Positions 42,757 to 50,458 of a stretch of DNA of 62,954 nt are shown one piece after another. Made by a program: the position numbers and the translations under genes. Below the pieces are notes generated by a model. The model saw only the letters and a list, made by a program, of their open reading frames with translations. It made no database searches and was not told the origin of the DNA. The stretch's first letter is position 1, and each line of letters opens with the position of its first letter. Where the stretch lies: NCBI GenBank assembly GCA_031281945.1, contig JAITER010000005.1:1-62954 (forward strand), given 5' to 3'. The DNA comes from Spirochaetaceae bacterium (GTDB lineage: Bacteria > Spirochaetota > Spirochaetia > Treponematales > Breznakiellaceae).

Positions 42757-43275
42757 TTATTCATCTTTTTTGAAAAAGAAATCATCGGTAAAACATTTGC
42801 GCAACAGTTCTTCGGATACGCTTTCTTTTAAATTCATCGTAAGATAGGTTTGCTCGTTGTAGCCTTTAATTAAATAAAAAATTCCAAGCAGGAAAAAATC
42901 AGCCACTTTGGGAAGAATGCTTAATGTTTGATACATTGTAAGAGGGTTGTCTAATATAAATTCTGTTTCTATGTATTCAAGAAGCATCTCCTGGTCAAGC
43001 TTTATAGAATATACCATCTCGGAAAGCGGAAATTGTTTTTTTTGGCCGTCTTTGCCTATGCGCACAAAAAAGTCGCCCACAACGCTACGGTCTATGCCGC
43101 GATCTAGGGCTTTGGCTAACTGCTGATAAATAGGGCCGTCTATGTTGATAAGTAAATCGTCATTCAATTTGTTGTAAAAACGTAAGTGCGGGGATTTGCG
43201 AATTAAATCCTTCCAGCGCGAGGCTAAAATTTTGGACTTAAACTGAAGTGTGTTTATCAGCACATTATTTATCAT
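42757..43275 (-). CDS. RsbRD N-terminal-like helical protein
   Basis: A 172-residue soluble, mostly alpha-helical protein. SKILASRWKDLIRKSPHLRFYNKLNDDLLINIDGPIYQQLAKAL and the later FPLSEMVYSIKLDQEMLLEYI resemble the RsbRD/RsbT co-antagonist N-terminal domain, a helical sensor domain found alone or before kinase and STAS domains. It could be a stand-alone signalling partner; the partner is unknown. The ATG at 43275 is the only reasonable start, with little Shine-Dalgarno character upstream. The gene stands alone, convergent with aroK, and the GC-rich repeat copy B lies on its upstream side. Confidence 0.65.
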   Translation of the reverse strand: MINNVLINTLQFKSKILASRWKDLIRKSPHLRFYNKLNDDLLINIDGPIYQQLAKALDRGIDRSVVGDFFVRIGKDGQKKQFPLSEMVYSIKLDQEMLLEYIETEFILDNPLTMYQTLSILPKVADFFLLGIFYLIKGYNEQTYLTMNLKESVSEELLRKCFTDDFFFKKDE

Positions 43276-43329
43276 GTATAAATCATAAACTATGTATAAA
43301 GCGGAGTCAAGCTTTTTTGCTTTTTTATT

Positions 43330-43700
43330 GCCGCCGGATGGCGGGCCATTGGTTGCCGTTGGGGGCTCCGCCCCAGTTCCCCCGCCCGCTTTCGCTCAGG
43401 CGGCGTCGCGTCCGGCTAACCGAGGCGCCGGCTCGCGTCTCGGTTGCTGCTGGGGGCTCCGCCCCCAGTCCCCCGCTGGGAGCGAGTGCGCGCGAAACAT
43501 TGAGCGCGTTTCGCCGTAAAAGGCGGCCCAGCGTGGGGCCCGATAAAGGCCCCCGCCGTAGAGAAGGCAACCGGCTCCGCTTTGTTTCAATCTGGCTTTT
43601 TCATCGCCGGGTGCGGTTTTCGCGGCGCGGCGGCGCCAGGCGGCTTCCGGCCAACAACGGCGCCTGGTGATAAGGCGCTGTATCTGATAAACAACGGACG
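43330..43700. repeat. GC-rich dispersed repeat, copy B
   Basis: A second copy of the element at 1490-1800. Shared blocks include GAAACATTGAGCGCG (about 43494), GGCGGCCCAGCGTGGGGCCC (about 43522), GGCGCCAGG with TTCCGGCCAACA (about 43632) and TGATAAGGCGCTGTAT (about 43668). It also contains GGGGGCTCCGCCCC, found twice within this copy. Open frames across it are not protein-like. Confidence 0.75.
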
Positions 43701-43745
43701 AAGGCCGTTAAAATGACGTCTTTGCCTCTTGACTTTTTAAAAAAG

Positions 43746-43774
43746 TTGCAATTTGTCATATTCCGTGCTACACT
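43746..43774 (+). promoter_or_regulatory. promoter of the C10 protease gene
   Basis: TTGCAA (43746-43751), a 17-bp spacer and TACACT (43769-43774). It would give a transcript starting near 43781 with a leader of about 170 nt before the ATG at 43951. Confidence 0.65.
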
Positions 43775-43783
43775 ATAAGCAAA

Positions 43784-43903
43784 GGCGCAAATGAGAGCTG
43801 GCCGCCGGGAACGGTGAAAGCTTCTGTAAAATGTGAATTTGCTTGCCCGTGATTTTAAACTATGCCGTCGGGCAGTCAATGTTGTTTGATTTTAGTTTAA
43901 AAC
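43784..43903 (+). promoter_or_regulatory. structured 5' leader of the C10 protease gene
   Basis: Two stacked RNA domains are predicted by base pairing. Domain 1 is closed by GGC-GCAAAT (43784-43792) with ATTTGC-TT-GCC (43837-43847). Domain 2 is closed by a perfect 10-bp stem, TTTTAAACTA (43853-43862) with TAGTTTAAAA (43893-43902), and has an inner TGCC-GTCG-GGCA hairpin (43863-43874). It matches no riboswitch class that I recognise. The ribosome-binding site GGGGGAG lies 30 bases downstream. Confidence 0.55.
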
Positions 43904-43950
43904 AGGAAACCTTTTAGCCGGAAGCGTCATCTAGCGGGGGAGAAACTCAA

Positions 43951-45501
43951 ATGAAAAAAAGCGGGTTTTTTAGGCGTTTTGGCAAGACGGCCGTTGCGGT
44001 AATTACCGCGGCGTTGATAGCCGCTTGTTCGTTTCCTGGTGTGGAAATTGAGGCGGAAGACGTGAATCCGGCGCCGGAGGGCGCTCTAACCCAGAAAGAC
44101 TATTTGGCGTTGATGAAAACGCGGGAGTCCCACAAGGTAAGCGTTGAGGAATTGCAAAAAATAGCCGCCGGCGTGGCGGCGGGTAACGGGGAGGCCCGCT
44201 CGGCGGCGGCTCAAAGCGTAATTACCGGCGTTAGGCAAGTTCCGGTAAGCGTAAACGGGCGTTTTGCGGGTTTCACCCCAAAGGGGGCGCGTTCCGCAGT
44301 CTCTGCCGAACCGGAAAGCGAGCCGGTTGAAATTTATGAATTTAGCGTGGGGCTGGCCGGCTCCCCTGAGGCGGAAAGTTTTGTGTTGGGAAGCACCGAC
44401 GACCGTATAGGCAATGTTCTAGCGATAACCGAAGGTTCTCTGGAAGAAGCGGACGAAACTTTCGTCGAGGTTTTTAACGCGAATTTACAGGAATACATTG
44501 ACGCGACCATAGAGGAGTACAACGGCATAAGCGAGGCGGATATAGAGGCGGCTCTTGGAAAGGCTCTGGCGGAAGATGTAAAAGGAGCCCGTGCGCTTTC
44601 CAACCATTGGAGCGGGATAAATCTTGACGGCTGGCAGGCCTACAGTTACACTTCAAATTTCGTAGCACAGAAAAACCCGCTTTTAAATACCAAATGGGGG
44701 CAGGGATCGAAAGGATCTTATAGCGTCAGTGATTACGCCTATAATAATTATATCAGACATTTGATGGGCGCCAATTATATAGCGGGTTGCGGACCTGTAG
44801 CTATGGCGCAAATTATAGCTTATCATAATTATATAAAATCCGTAGCGTCTTACAAACCTGCGCCGTTTAATATCGCGAACGTGGGGGAATGGAGCGGGAC
44901 GTATAATCTTTCGCAAATACGGAATATGCCGGCGATTACAAACGCCAGCCCGCCGCAGATTAAAGGGCAGGTTGCGGCGCTTATGTACCAGGTTGGAAAG
45001 CTTGCCAGCGCTAACTATCAAGAAAACAACACTGGTGTAAATATATCTGGCGTTAAAAATGCGTTTGAAACTTTAGGGTACAGCATCACAAATTATGCAT
45101 ATGCTACATCTTTGTCGGAAACCAGCAACAGTTCAACTATATATTATTCCACAACACCAGCCACTATTAAAAGCGCTCTTGACAACAACAGGCCTATTTA
45201 TACACGTGGTCAACCTTCAACAGGAAGTGGTCATGCGTGGGTTATGGACGGGTACGGTTCAATGACGTCATACCGGGAGTATTTTTATAACGCAAAAACC
45301 GGCGCTACCACGTATGTAACCATAACTTTATCCAATTGCTTAATGGTTCATTGCAATCTTGGATGGAATGGAAACGCCAACGGATGGTATACATATGGAA
45401 TTTTTGATACAGTTAACCGCACCCTTCTTGAATCAAATAGTAGCTATGGTGCAGGCAACTACTCAACAAATACTATGATACTCGTTCCAAAAAGACCGTA
45501 A
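43951..45501 (+). CDS. C10-family (streptopain-like) cysteine protease lipoprotein
   Basis: A 516-residue secreted protease precursor anchored as a lipoprotein (lipobox LIAAC, Cys26). Residues about 45-210 look like the C10 propeptide: a YEFSVGLAGS...FVLGSTDDRIGNVLAITEGS segment that matches the gFvivsgDdr pattern. The mature part holds the catalytic Cys280 in AGCGPVAMAQIIAYHNY and His428 in GSGHAWVMDGYG, followed by VHCNLGWNGNANGWY, which is the C10 oxyanion/tryptophan region. C10 proteases (SpeB, interpain, Bacteroides Bfp) degrade extracellular proteins. The ATG has GGGGGAG upstream and a long folded leader. Two duplicated lipoprotein genes follow at 70 and 35 bp, probably in the same operon. 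Confidence 0.9.
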   Translation: MKKSGFFRRFGKTAVAVITAALIAACSFPGVEIEAEDVNPAPEGALTQKDYLALMKTRESHKVSVEELQKIAAGVAAGNGEARSAAAQSVITGVRQVPVSVNGRFAGFTPKGARSAVSAEPESEPVEIYEFSVGLAGSPEAESFVLGSTDDRIGNVLAITEGSLEEADETFVEVFNANLQEYIDATIEEYNGISEADIEAALGKALAEDVKGARALSNHWSGINLDGWQAYSYTSNFVAQKNPLLNTKWGQGSKGSYSVSDYAYNNYIRHLMGANYIAGCGPVAMAQIIAYHNYIKSVASYKPAPFNIANVGEWSGTYNLSQIRNMPAITNASPPQIKGQVAALMYQVGKLASANYQENNTGVNISGVKNAFETLGYSITNYAYATSLSETSNSSTIYYSTTPATIKSALDNNRPIYTRGQPSTGSGHAWVMDGYGSMTSYREYFYNAKTGATTYVTITLSNCLMVHCNLGWNGNANGWYTYGIFDTVNRTLLESNSSYGAGNYSTNTMILVPKRP

Positions 45502-45571
45502 ATATTCAATCCGGTTCCAAAACAGTTTGGAGCCGGATTCTTTAAAAATACAAATTCAGGAGGGTGTACAA

Positions 45572-46372
45572 ATGAAAGCGATGATATTATGCGCTATTAT
45601 GGCGGGCTTATTTTTTTCCTGTGATGAAGGCGCGGTAAATGCGGTTCCAAAGGACTCGGCGAATGACCAATACCCCGCGCCTAAAAACATAGCGGCGTCC
45701 GTTTCGGGTTCCAATATTGAATTAACCTGGGAGGCGGCGGAAAAAGCGACCGGTTACGCCGTTTTATACGGAAGTAGCGCGGCGTATGAATTTACTGCGG
45801 AAACGGAGGAGACGCGCCTTGTTATACCTGGTTTAGATGTGAACAAAACCTGGTATTTCGCGGTGCGGGCCAAATACGGTAGTGCGCAAAGCGCCTTAAA
45901 CTCGATTGCCATAAAAGGAGGCGTCATGATTTCCGGAGGCGATGGAAAGGGCGGGGAACATCCGGAAGGCGATGATGCTAAACCCGGCCCGTTTAATTTT
46001 GAGGAGTTCGCCGCGCAAAAAGCCGCGTGGGAAGCGCAGGGTTTTAGGAATTATCAGTTTACAATCGAAGTTATGTATGACGATGGCGGAATATGCATTG
46101 AAAGTACGATTGCTTCCGGCAAAGATCCGGAAATAACCGTGTTGAAAGCAGACGACCCTGCGGGAGCGAATTTTATATCACAACCTTTCAGGACTATTGA
46201 TGATATATATAATTATATTGCGGCTGATAGTACACATGATTTTTTTGAATTTGTATTGCAATATAACAAACAATACCACTATCCGCAGTATTATTCGGCG
46301 GTGACGCCGGGAGCTGACGGAGGTTGGTCGTTCTTCGAAATAACCAGTTTTATGCTGATGGACGGTGAATAA
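45572..46372 (+). CDS. FN3 plus DUF6174-like lipoprotein, copy 1
   Basis: A 266-residue lipoprotein (signal KAMILCAIMAGLFF, lipobox FFSC). Residues about 33-115 form a fibronectin type III domain (PKNIAASVSGSNIELTWEAA, YAVLYGSS, WYFAVRAKYG). An acidic Gly/Pro linker follows. The C-terminal part (about 150-266) resembles DUF6174, with WEAQGFRNYQFTIEV and a repeated FRTIDDIYNYI/YHYPQYY/PGADGGW pattern. AGGAGG lies nine bases before the ATG at 45572. It is almost identical to the next gene up to about residue 157. In other C10 loci the adjacent gene often encodes a protease inhibitor; that role here is only a possibility. Confidence 0.82.
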   Translation: MKAMILCAIMAGLFFSCDEGAVNAVPKDSANDQYPAPKNIAASVSGSNIELTWEAAEKATGYAVLYGSSAAYEFTAETEETRLVIPGLDVNKTWYFAVRAKYGSAQSALNSIAIKGGVMISGGDGKGGEHPEGDDAKPGPFNFEEFAAQKAAWEAQGFRNYQFTIEVMYDDGGICIESTIASGKDPEITVLKADDPAGANFISQPFRTIDDIYNYIAADSTHDFFEFVLQYNKQYHYPQYYSAVTPGADGGWSFFEITSFMLMDGE

Positions 46373-46407
46373 AATTTTCCACAAGCGCTTTACCAGGGGG
46401 GGTACAA

Positions 46408-47217
46408 ATGAAAGTGATGATATTATGCGCTATTATGGCCGGCTTATTTTTTTCCTGCGATGAAGGCGCGGTAAATGCGGTTCCAAAGGACTCGGCGAAT
46501 GACCAATACCCCGCGCCTAAAAACATAGCGGCGTCCGTTTCTGGTTCCAATATTGAATTAACCTGGGAGGCGGCGGAAAAAGCGACAGGTTACGCCGTTT
46601 TATACGGAAGCAGCGCGGCGTATGAATTTACTGCGGAAACGGAGGGGACGCGCCTTGTTATACCTGGTTTAGATGTGAACAAAACCTGGTATTTCGCGGT
46701 GCGGGCCAAATACGGGAGTGCGCAAAGCGACTTAAACTCGATTGCCATAAAAGGAGGCGTCATGATTTCCGGAGGCGATGAGAAAGGCGGGGAACAGCCG
46801 GAAGGCGATGACGACAACCCCGGTCCGTTTAATTTTGAGGAGTTCGCCGCGCAAAAAGCTGCGTGGGAAGCGCAGGACGTCAAAAGTTATCAGTTTACAA
46901 TAGAACTTATTCATGATGCCGGATCTAGGGTGTATATTTTGAGTACGGTATATCCCGATAAAGAACCGGAAGTAAGCGCGGAGTCGGAAGACCCTGGCGC
47001 GGATTATTTATCGCAGTCTTTTAGAACGATTGATAGCGTTTATGATTTTGTTTATAATTCTGTTGCGCCTAAAAGCATAAATGATAAATATAAATTTGTA
47101 TTGCAGTATAATAACCAACACCACTATCCCCAATATTATTTATGGACGACGCCGGGAGCTGACGGCGGCTGGTTTGGCTTCGAAATAACCAGTTTTACGC
47201 TGATGGACGGCGAATAA
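46408..47217 (+). CDS. FN3 plus DUF6174-like lipoprotein, copy 2
   Basis: A 269-residue tandem paralogue of the gene at 45572. The signal peptide, FN3 domain and acidic linker differ at only a few positions. Residues about 158-235 differ strongly (ELIHDAGSRVYILSTVYPDKEP against the other copy's EVMYDDGGICIESTIASGKDP). The last 30 residues (HHYPQYY, TPGADGGW, FEITSF) are again similar. Its leader AGGGGGGTACAA copies that of the first gene. After its stop, a third leader copy (TTTACCAGGAGGGTG, 47235-47249) is present without a start codon, a trace of the duplication unit. It is probably exposed on the same surface as the protease. Confidence 0.82.
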   Translation: MKVMILCAIMAGLFFSCDEGAVNAVPKDSANDQYPAPKNIAASVSGSNIELTWEAAEKATGYAVLYGSSAAYEFTAETEGTRLVIPGLDVNKTWYFAVRAKYGSAQSDLNSIAIKGGVMISGGDEKGGEQPEGDDDNPGPFNFEEFAAQKAAWEAQDVKSYQFTIELIHDAGSRVYILSTVYPDKEPEVSAESEDPGADYLSQSFRTIDSVYDFVYNSVAPKSINDKYKFVLQYNNQHHYPQYYLWTTPGADGGWFGFEITSFTLMDGE

Positions 47218-47345
47218 AATTTTCCACAGGCGGATTTACCAGGAGGGTGAAAAGTCATTTTTCTTGTTAAAGTTGGTTTTTTGAAATATTTTTGTTATAT
47301 TGAAGGCGTAATGTATATGGAGGTGCGCTCGTAAGGAGAAAGCCT

Positions 47346-47678
47346 ATGAATTTATTGGTTTCTTCAGATGGAAGATTTTCGCAGACGCAAAAAATTGAAC
47401 AAAAAACCCGCGATTTAAAAGAGGCGTATGATTTTAAGCGAACCTCGCCGGAACACATTACGCAACCGGCGGAAGAGATTTCCAGCGAAATACTAAAACT
47501 TAACGCCGTCTTTAAAAGGCTTCAATTCGCCGTAGATCAAAACACAGGGCAGGTTACGGTTAAAGTGATTGACGCCAATACCGATAAAGTAATTAAGATT
47601 TTACCGCCAAAAGAGCTACAGCGCCTTTCCCGCCGCGCACAAAACGAGAGCGGTTTTTTGCTGAACGAGTTCGCTTAG
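47346..47678 (+). CDS. flaG: flagellar protein FlaG
   Basis: A 110-residue FlaG-family protein, found beside fliD in many bacteria and thought to affect filament length and stability. The C-terminal half has the family core: LKLNAVFKRLQFAVDQNTGQ, VTVKVIDANTDKVIKILPPKEL. The N-terminal 50 residues are polar and variable. The ATG at 47346 has AAGGAGAAAG upstream. fliD starts 54 bp after its stop, consistent with a flaG-fliD operon. No clear sigma-28 box was found in the 128 bp before it. Confidence 0.9.
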   Translation: MNLLVSSDGRFSQTQKIEQKTRDLKEAYDFKRTSPEHITQPAEEISSEILKLNAVFKRLQFAVDQNTGQVTVKVIDANTDKVIKILPPKELQRLSRRAQNESGFLLNEFA

Positions 47679-47732
47679 AAAAAGCCGCTTTCAAAATGCG
47701 CGTCCGGACGTCCGGCGCTTAACAGGAAAAAA

Positions 47733-49904
47733 ATGCCGGATATATTCGTCCCCGGTGTAAAAAGCCGGTTTGATACAGATAAAATGATCTCTGGACTCAT
47801 GGAACTTGAGCGAGTCCCACGCAACCGTGTTGAAAAAGAGATAGAAACCCTTAAAACTCAAAAAGAAAACTGGCAAACCTTAGGCAGGCGTATTACAGAA
47901 CTAAGAGAAAGCGCGCGGACGCTTTATTCTTTTCAAAACCCGTTTAGCGAAAGGACCGCTTTTTCCACGGATGAATCTGTGCTGGGCGCGGAGGTTACGC
48001 GGGAATCTTTAGACCAAAACCATACCTTTACGGTAAAGCAACTTGCCGCCGGGGATAAATTCGTTTCAAATCCGTTGCAAAGCGACTACAAAGTTCCAGC
48101 GGGAACCTACACTTTTTCCACGGGGAAAAATGACGTCAGTTTTAAATTTAACGGCGGTTCAATACAGGAATTTACCGACACATTAAACCGGCGCGGCGAA
48201 AGCAAAATTTCCGCGCAACTTATAGCGGTAAAACCAAATACAAAATCTTTTATAATTGAATCCCTGGATACCGGCGCGGAAAACCGCCTTACATTTTCGG
48301 ACGCCGCCGAAAAATTCGCCATAAATACAGGGATTCTCGCCTCGCAAAGCGCGGGGCCGAAACTTGTCAACATACCGGCGGTTGCGGCGGGAAGTCAAAT
48401 AGAGAACCTTTCGCTTACCGCGGTTCAAAAAACAACCGCCGGAAGCGGGCTTACAGTCCCCGCTATGGCTTCCACCACTATAGCCTTAAAAGACGGCGTG
48501 GCTCCCACCGAAACCATGCTGTTGCGGTTTGAAACCTCGGTTTCCGCAAATGAAGAAGCCGTAGCCGCGGATAAAGCCTACGCCGAAAAACTCAGCGTTT
48601 ACAACGCCGGAAAAGCCGCATGGGAAGCGGCCAAACTTGAGGCGCCGGATTCGGAAGCGGCGGACGGCGTGGAATCCGCATCCGAAGGAGCCGGCGCGGA
48701 AGGCGTTTCAGCCGTTCCCCCTGCCGGCGAGCCGGACGGAATGGAAGCGGGCCTCGCGGAGGGCGGCGGCGCGGGCGATGCGGAGCAAATGAAACCCGCC
48801 GTGAATGAAGCCTTTCCGCCTATGGAGCCGCCTCCGCCCAACGTTCAGAACATGAACATCCTTACGCTCAACTTTAGCGACGGCACAAGCGCCGCGCTTA
48901 ATCCTGTTAAAGATTCAAATTCATGGAATATGCAATCTTACCAGCTCGACAAAATAGCCGAAGGAAGAACCGCAGTTTCCATCACGATAAACAACATTAA
49001 CACACATCGTGATTTTTCAATAAAAGACATACAGTTATTCGATCCGGTAGGCGAAGTAAAAACCGAGCCGCGCTCGCCCATCTCCACCGCCCAGGACGCC
49101 ATAATTGTAATGGACGGTATAGAAATAGAGCGCCCAACCAACAAAATAGACGATCTTGTAGCCGGCATGACTATAAACGTGCGCTCCGTCTCAGATTCGC
49201 CGGTTTTAATTGACGTGCAGACGGACAAAGAATCGGTAAAAGACGCCGTCATAACATTGGTGGGCGGCTATAACAGGCTTATGGTGGAACTGAACGTACT
49301 TACACGCAACGATGAATCCATCATACGCGAACTTACTTACATGAACTCCGAAGAACAAAACGAGCTTCGAAAACGGCTTGGCGGTTTTGCCGGGGATTCA
49401 AGCCTTTTGCGTTTTAGGACGAACTTGCAGGAAATAATGACTTCGCCTTACAATTCGTCTTCCGGCGAAACTTTGTTTTTGGGTGATTTCGGTATAAATA
49501 CGGACGTGCGGCGTAGCGGCGGTTACGACCCTTCAAAAATGCGCGGGTATCTTGAAATTGATGAAAAATTGCTGGACGAAAGCATAAACTCCAACATTGG
49601 GAACCTTCGGCAAATATTCGGTTTGGATACGGACGGCGATAAAATCATCGATTCGGGCATAGGGCGGGCGATAGATTCCGCAGTTCGCCCTTATGTGGAA
49701 TTAGGCGGCGTTATAGCCGCCAGAACGGGAAGCATAGACTCAAAAATAGCCGCGAGTGAACGCCGCATAGAAACTATTGATAAACAATTGGAAAAAAAAG
49801 AAGCCTCCCTGCGAAGCCAGTACGGACAAATGGAAAGCGCTTACGACCGTATGGAAAAACTCTCCAACTCGCTGGATCAATTTGGAAAACAGGGCGGGAA
49901 ATAA
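47733..49904 (+). CDS. fliD: flagellar hook-associated protein 2 (filament cap)
   Basis: Caps the flagellar filament and promotes flagellin assembly; in spirochaetes this happens in the periplasm. The 723 residues begin PDIFVPGVKSRFDTDKMISGLMELERVP, a typical FliD N-terminus, then LKTQKENWQTLGRRITELRESARTLY with coiled-coil character. The C-terminal domain includes FAGDSSLLRFRTNLQEIM, LFLGDFGINTDVRRSGGYD, and a closing coiled coil (ESAYDRMEKLSNSLDQFG). An inserted Ala/Glu/Gly/Pro-rich low-complexity stretch (about 285-370, with EGAGAEGVSAVPPAGEPDG and PPMEPPPPN) makes it longer than usual for FliD. ACAGGA precedes the ATG. Confidence 0.93.
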   Translation: MPDIFVPGVKSRFDTDKMISGLMELERVPRNRVEKEIETLKTQKENWQTLGRRITELRESARTLYSFQNPFSERTAFSTDESVLGAEVTRESLDQNHTFTVKQLAAGDKFVSNPLQSDYKVPAGTYTFSTGKNDVSFKFNGGSIQEFTDTLNRRGESKISAQLIAVKPNTKSFIIESLDTGAENRLTFSDAAEKFAINTGILASQSAGPKLVNIPAVAAGSQIENLSLTAVQKTTAGSGLTVPAMASTTIALKDGVAPTETMLLRFETSVSANEEAVAADKAYAEKLSVYNAGKAAWEAAKLEAPDSEAADGVESASEGAGAEGVSAVPPAGEPDGMEAGLAEGGGAGDAEQMKPAVNEAFPPMEPPPPNVQNMNILTLNFSDGTSAALNPVKDSNSWNMQSYQLDKIAEGRTAVSITINNINTHRDFSIKDIQLFDPVGEVKTEPRSPISTAQDAIIVMDGIEIERPTNKIDDLVAGMTINVRSVSDSPVLIDVQTDKESVKDAVITLVGGYNRLMVELNVLTRNDESIIRELTYMNSEEQNELRKRLGGFAGDSSLLRFRTNLQEIMTSPYNSSSGETLFLGDFGINTDVRRSGGYDPSKMRGYLEIDEKLLDESINSNIGNLRQIFGLDTDGDKIIDSGIGRAIDSAVRPYVELGGVIAARTGSIDSKIAASERRIETIDKQLEKKEASLRSQYGQMESAYDRMEKLSNSLDQFGKQGGK

Positions 49905-50217
49905 ACAAAAGTTAGGTATATTGCGCATAACCGCCGGCTTTGCGGCGGGGGGCTTCAACCGTTTGTTTGAGGATGCGGCGCATTTCCGCAATCCGCCCTT
50001 TCAGCTACGTGATATAGCGGCCGGCTCCACCCGCCCATCTGTCCTGAAAACTGCGAACTTCCCCCCTGCGTCCCCCCAGACGACTCCCCTTTTTAATACT
50101 AATATATCGTTTTCAAAGCGGATTACTCCATTATACGCGCAAATTACGATGCGGAGAGCGTGTTTTTAACATCTGCGGCGCGGGCGGGACGCAGATGCGG
50201 GTTAAAGACGCCGAATT

Positions 50218-50280
50218 ATGTATCATATAGACACATAATTACCCCATATTGACGCACATGTATCATAAAGAAACAAAATT
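50218..50280. promoter_or_regulatory. pair of 23-bp direct repeats, candidate enhancer-binding sites
   Basis: Two copies of a sequence with core ATGTATCATA, followed by AGA and a run ending in AATT, start at 50218 and 50258. They match at 20 of 23 positions and are exactly 40 bp apart, close to four helical turns. They lie about 90-150 bp upstream of the sigma-54 promoter, where an activator of the NtrC class would bind. Confidence 0.65.
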
Positions 50281-50367
50281 GCTTTTACTTTTTGTTTACG
50301 GCGTCCGGCAAGGCCGTTGATTCGGCGGTTTTGGGGCTTTTTAGCGGCGGTTTTGGTGAAACTTAGG

Positions 50368-50384
50368 TTGGCACGCTTATTGCT
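50368..50384 (+). promoter_or_regulatory. sigma-54 (RpoN) promoter of hsp20
   Basis: TTGGCACGCTTATTGCT matches the RpoN consensus TTGGCACG-N4-TTGCW at every fixed base, with the GG (50370-50371) and GC (50382-50383) dinucleotides ten bases apart. It is oriented toward hsp20 with its -12 element about 76 bp before the ATG. No sigma-70-type promoter of similar quality was seen in the interval. Confidence 0.85.
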
Positions 50385-50458
50385 ATATATTTAGTGTAAG
50401 GCGCTTGGCGCCGGAAAAATTAAAAAAAAGAGCTTAAGGCTCGATAGTGGAGGAAATT

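Larger units (their letters stand above)
49905..50458. other. intergenic region upstream of hsp20
   Basis: 554 bp without a gene; frames read across it are not protein-like and lack start signals. A perfect inverted repeat CATCTGCG/CGCAGATG (50170-50196) flanks GC-rich bases. The right half carries the two 23-bp direct repeats and the sigma-54 promoter listed separately. Confidence 0.65.

Noticed and set aside
43248-43670. 140-codon frame over GC-rich repeat copy B
   Set aside because: Composition follows the GC-rich repeat; it has no ribosome-binding site and no counterpart frame in copy A.
43784-43903. Cobalamin riboswitch
   Set aside because: A GGGAAC-GGTGAAA stretch looked similar to part of that class, but the further conserved segments and their order are not present.
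49777-50169. 130-codon frame overlapping the end of fliD
   Set aside because: It lies in another frame of fliD, has no start signal, and its downstream half is Pro/Thr-rich without family resemblance.
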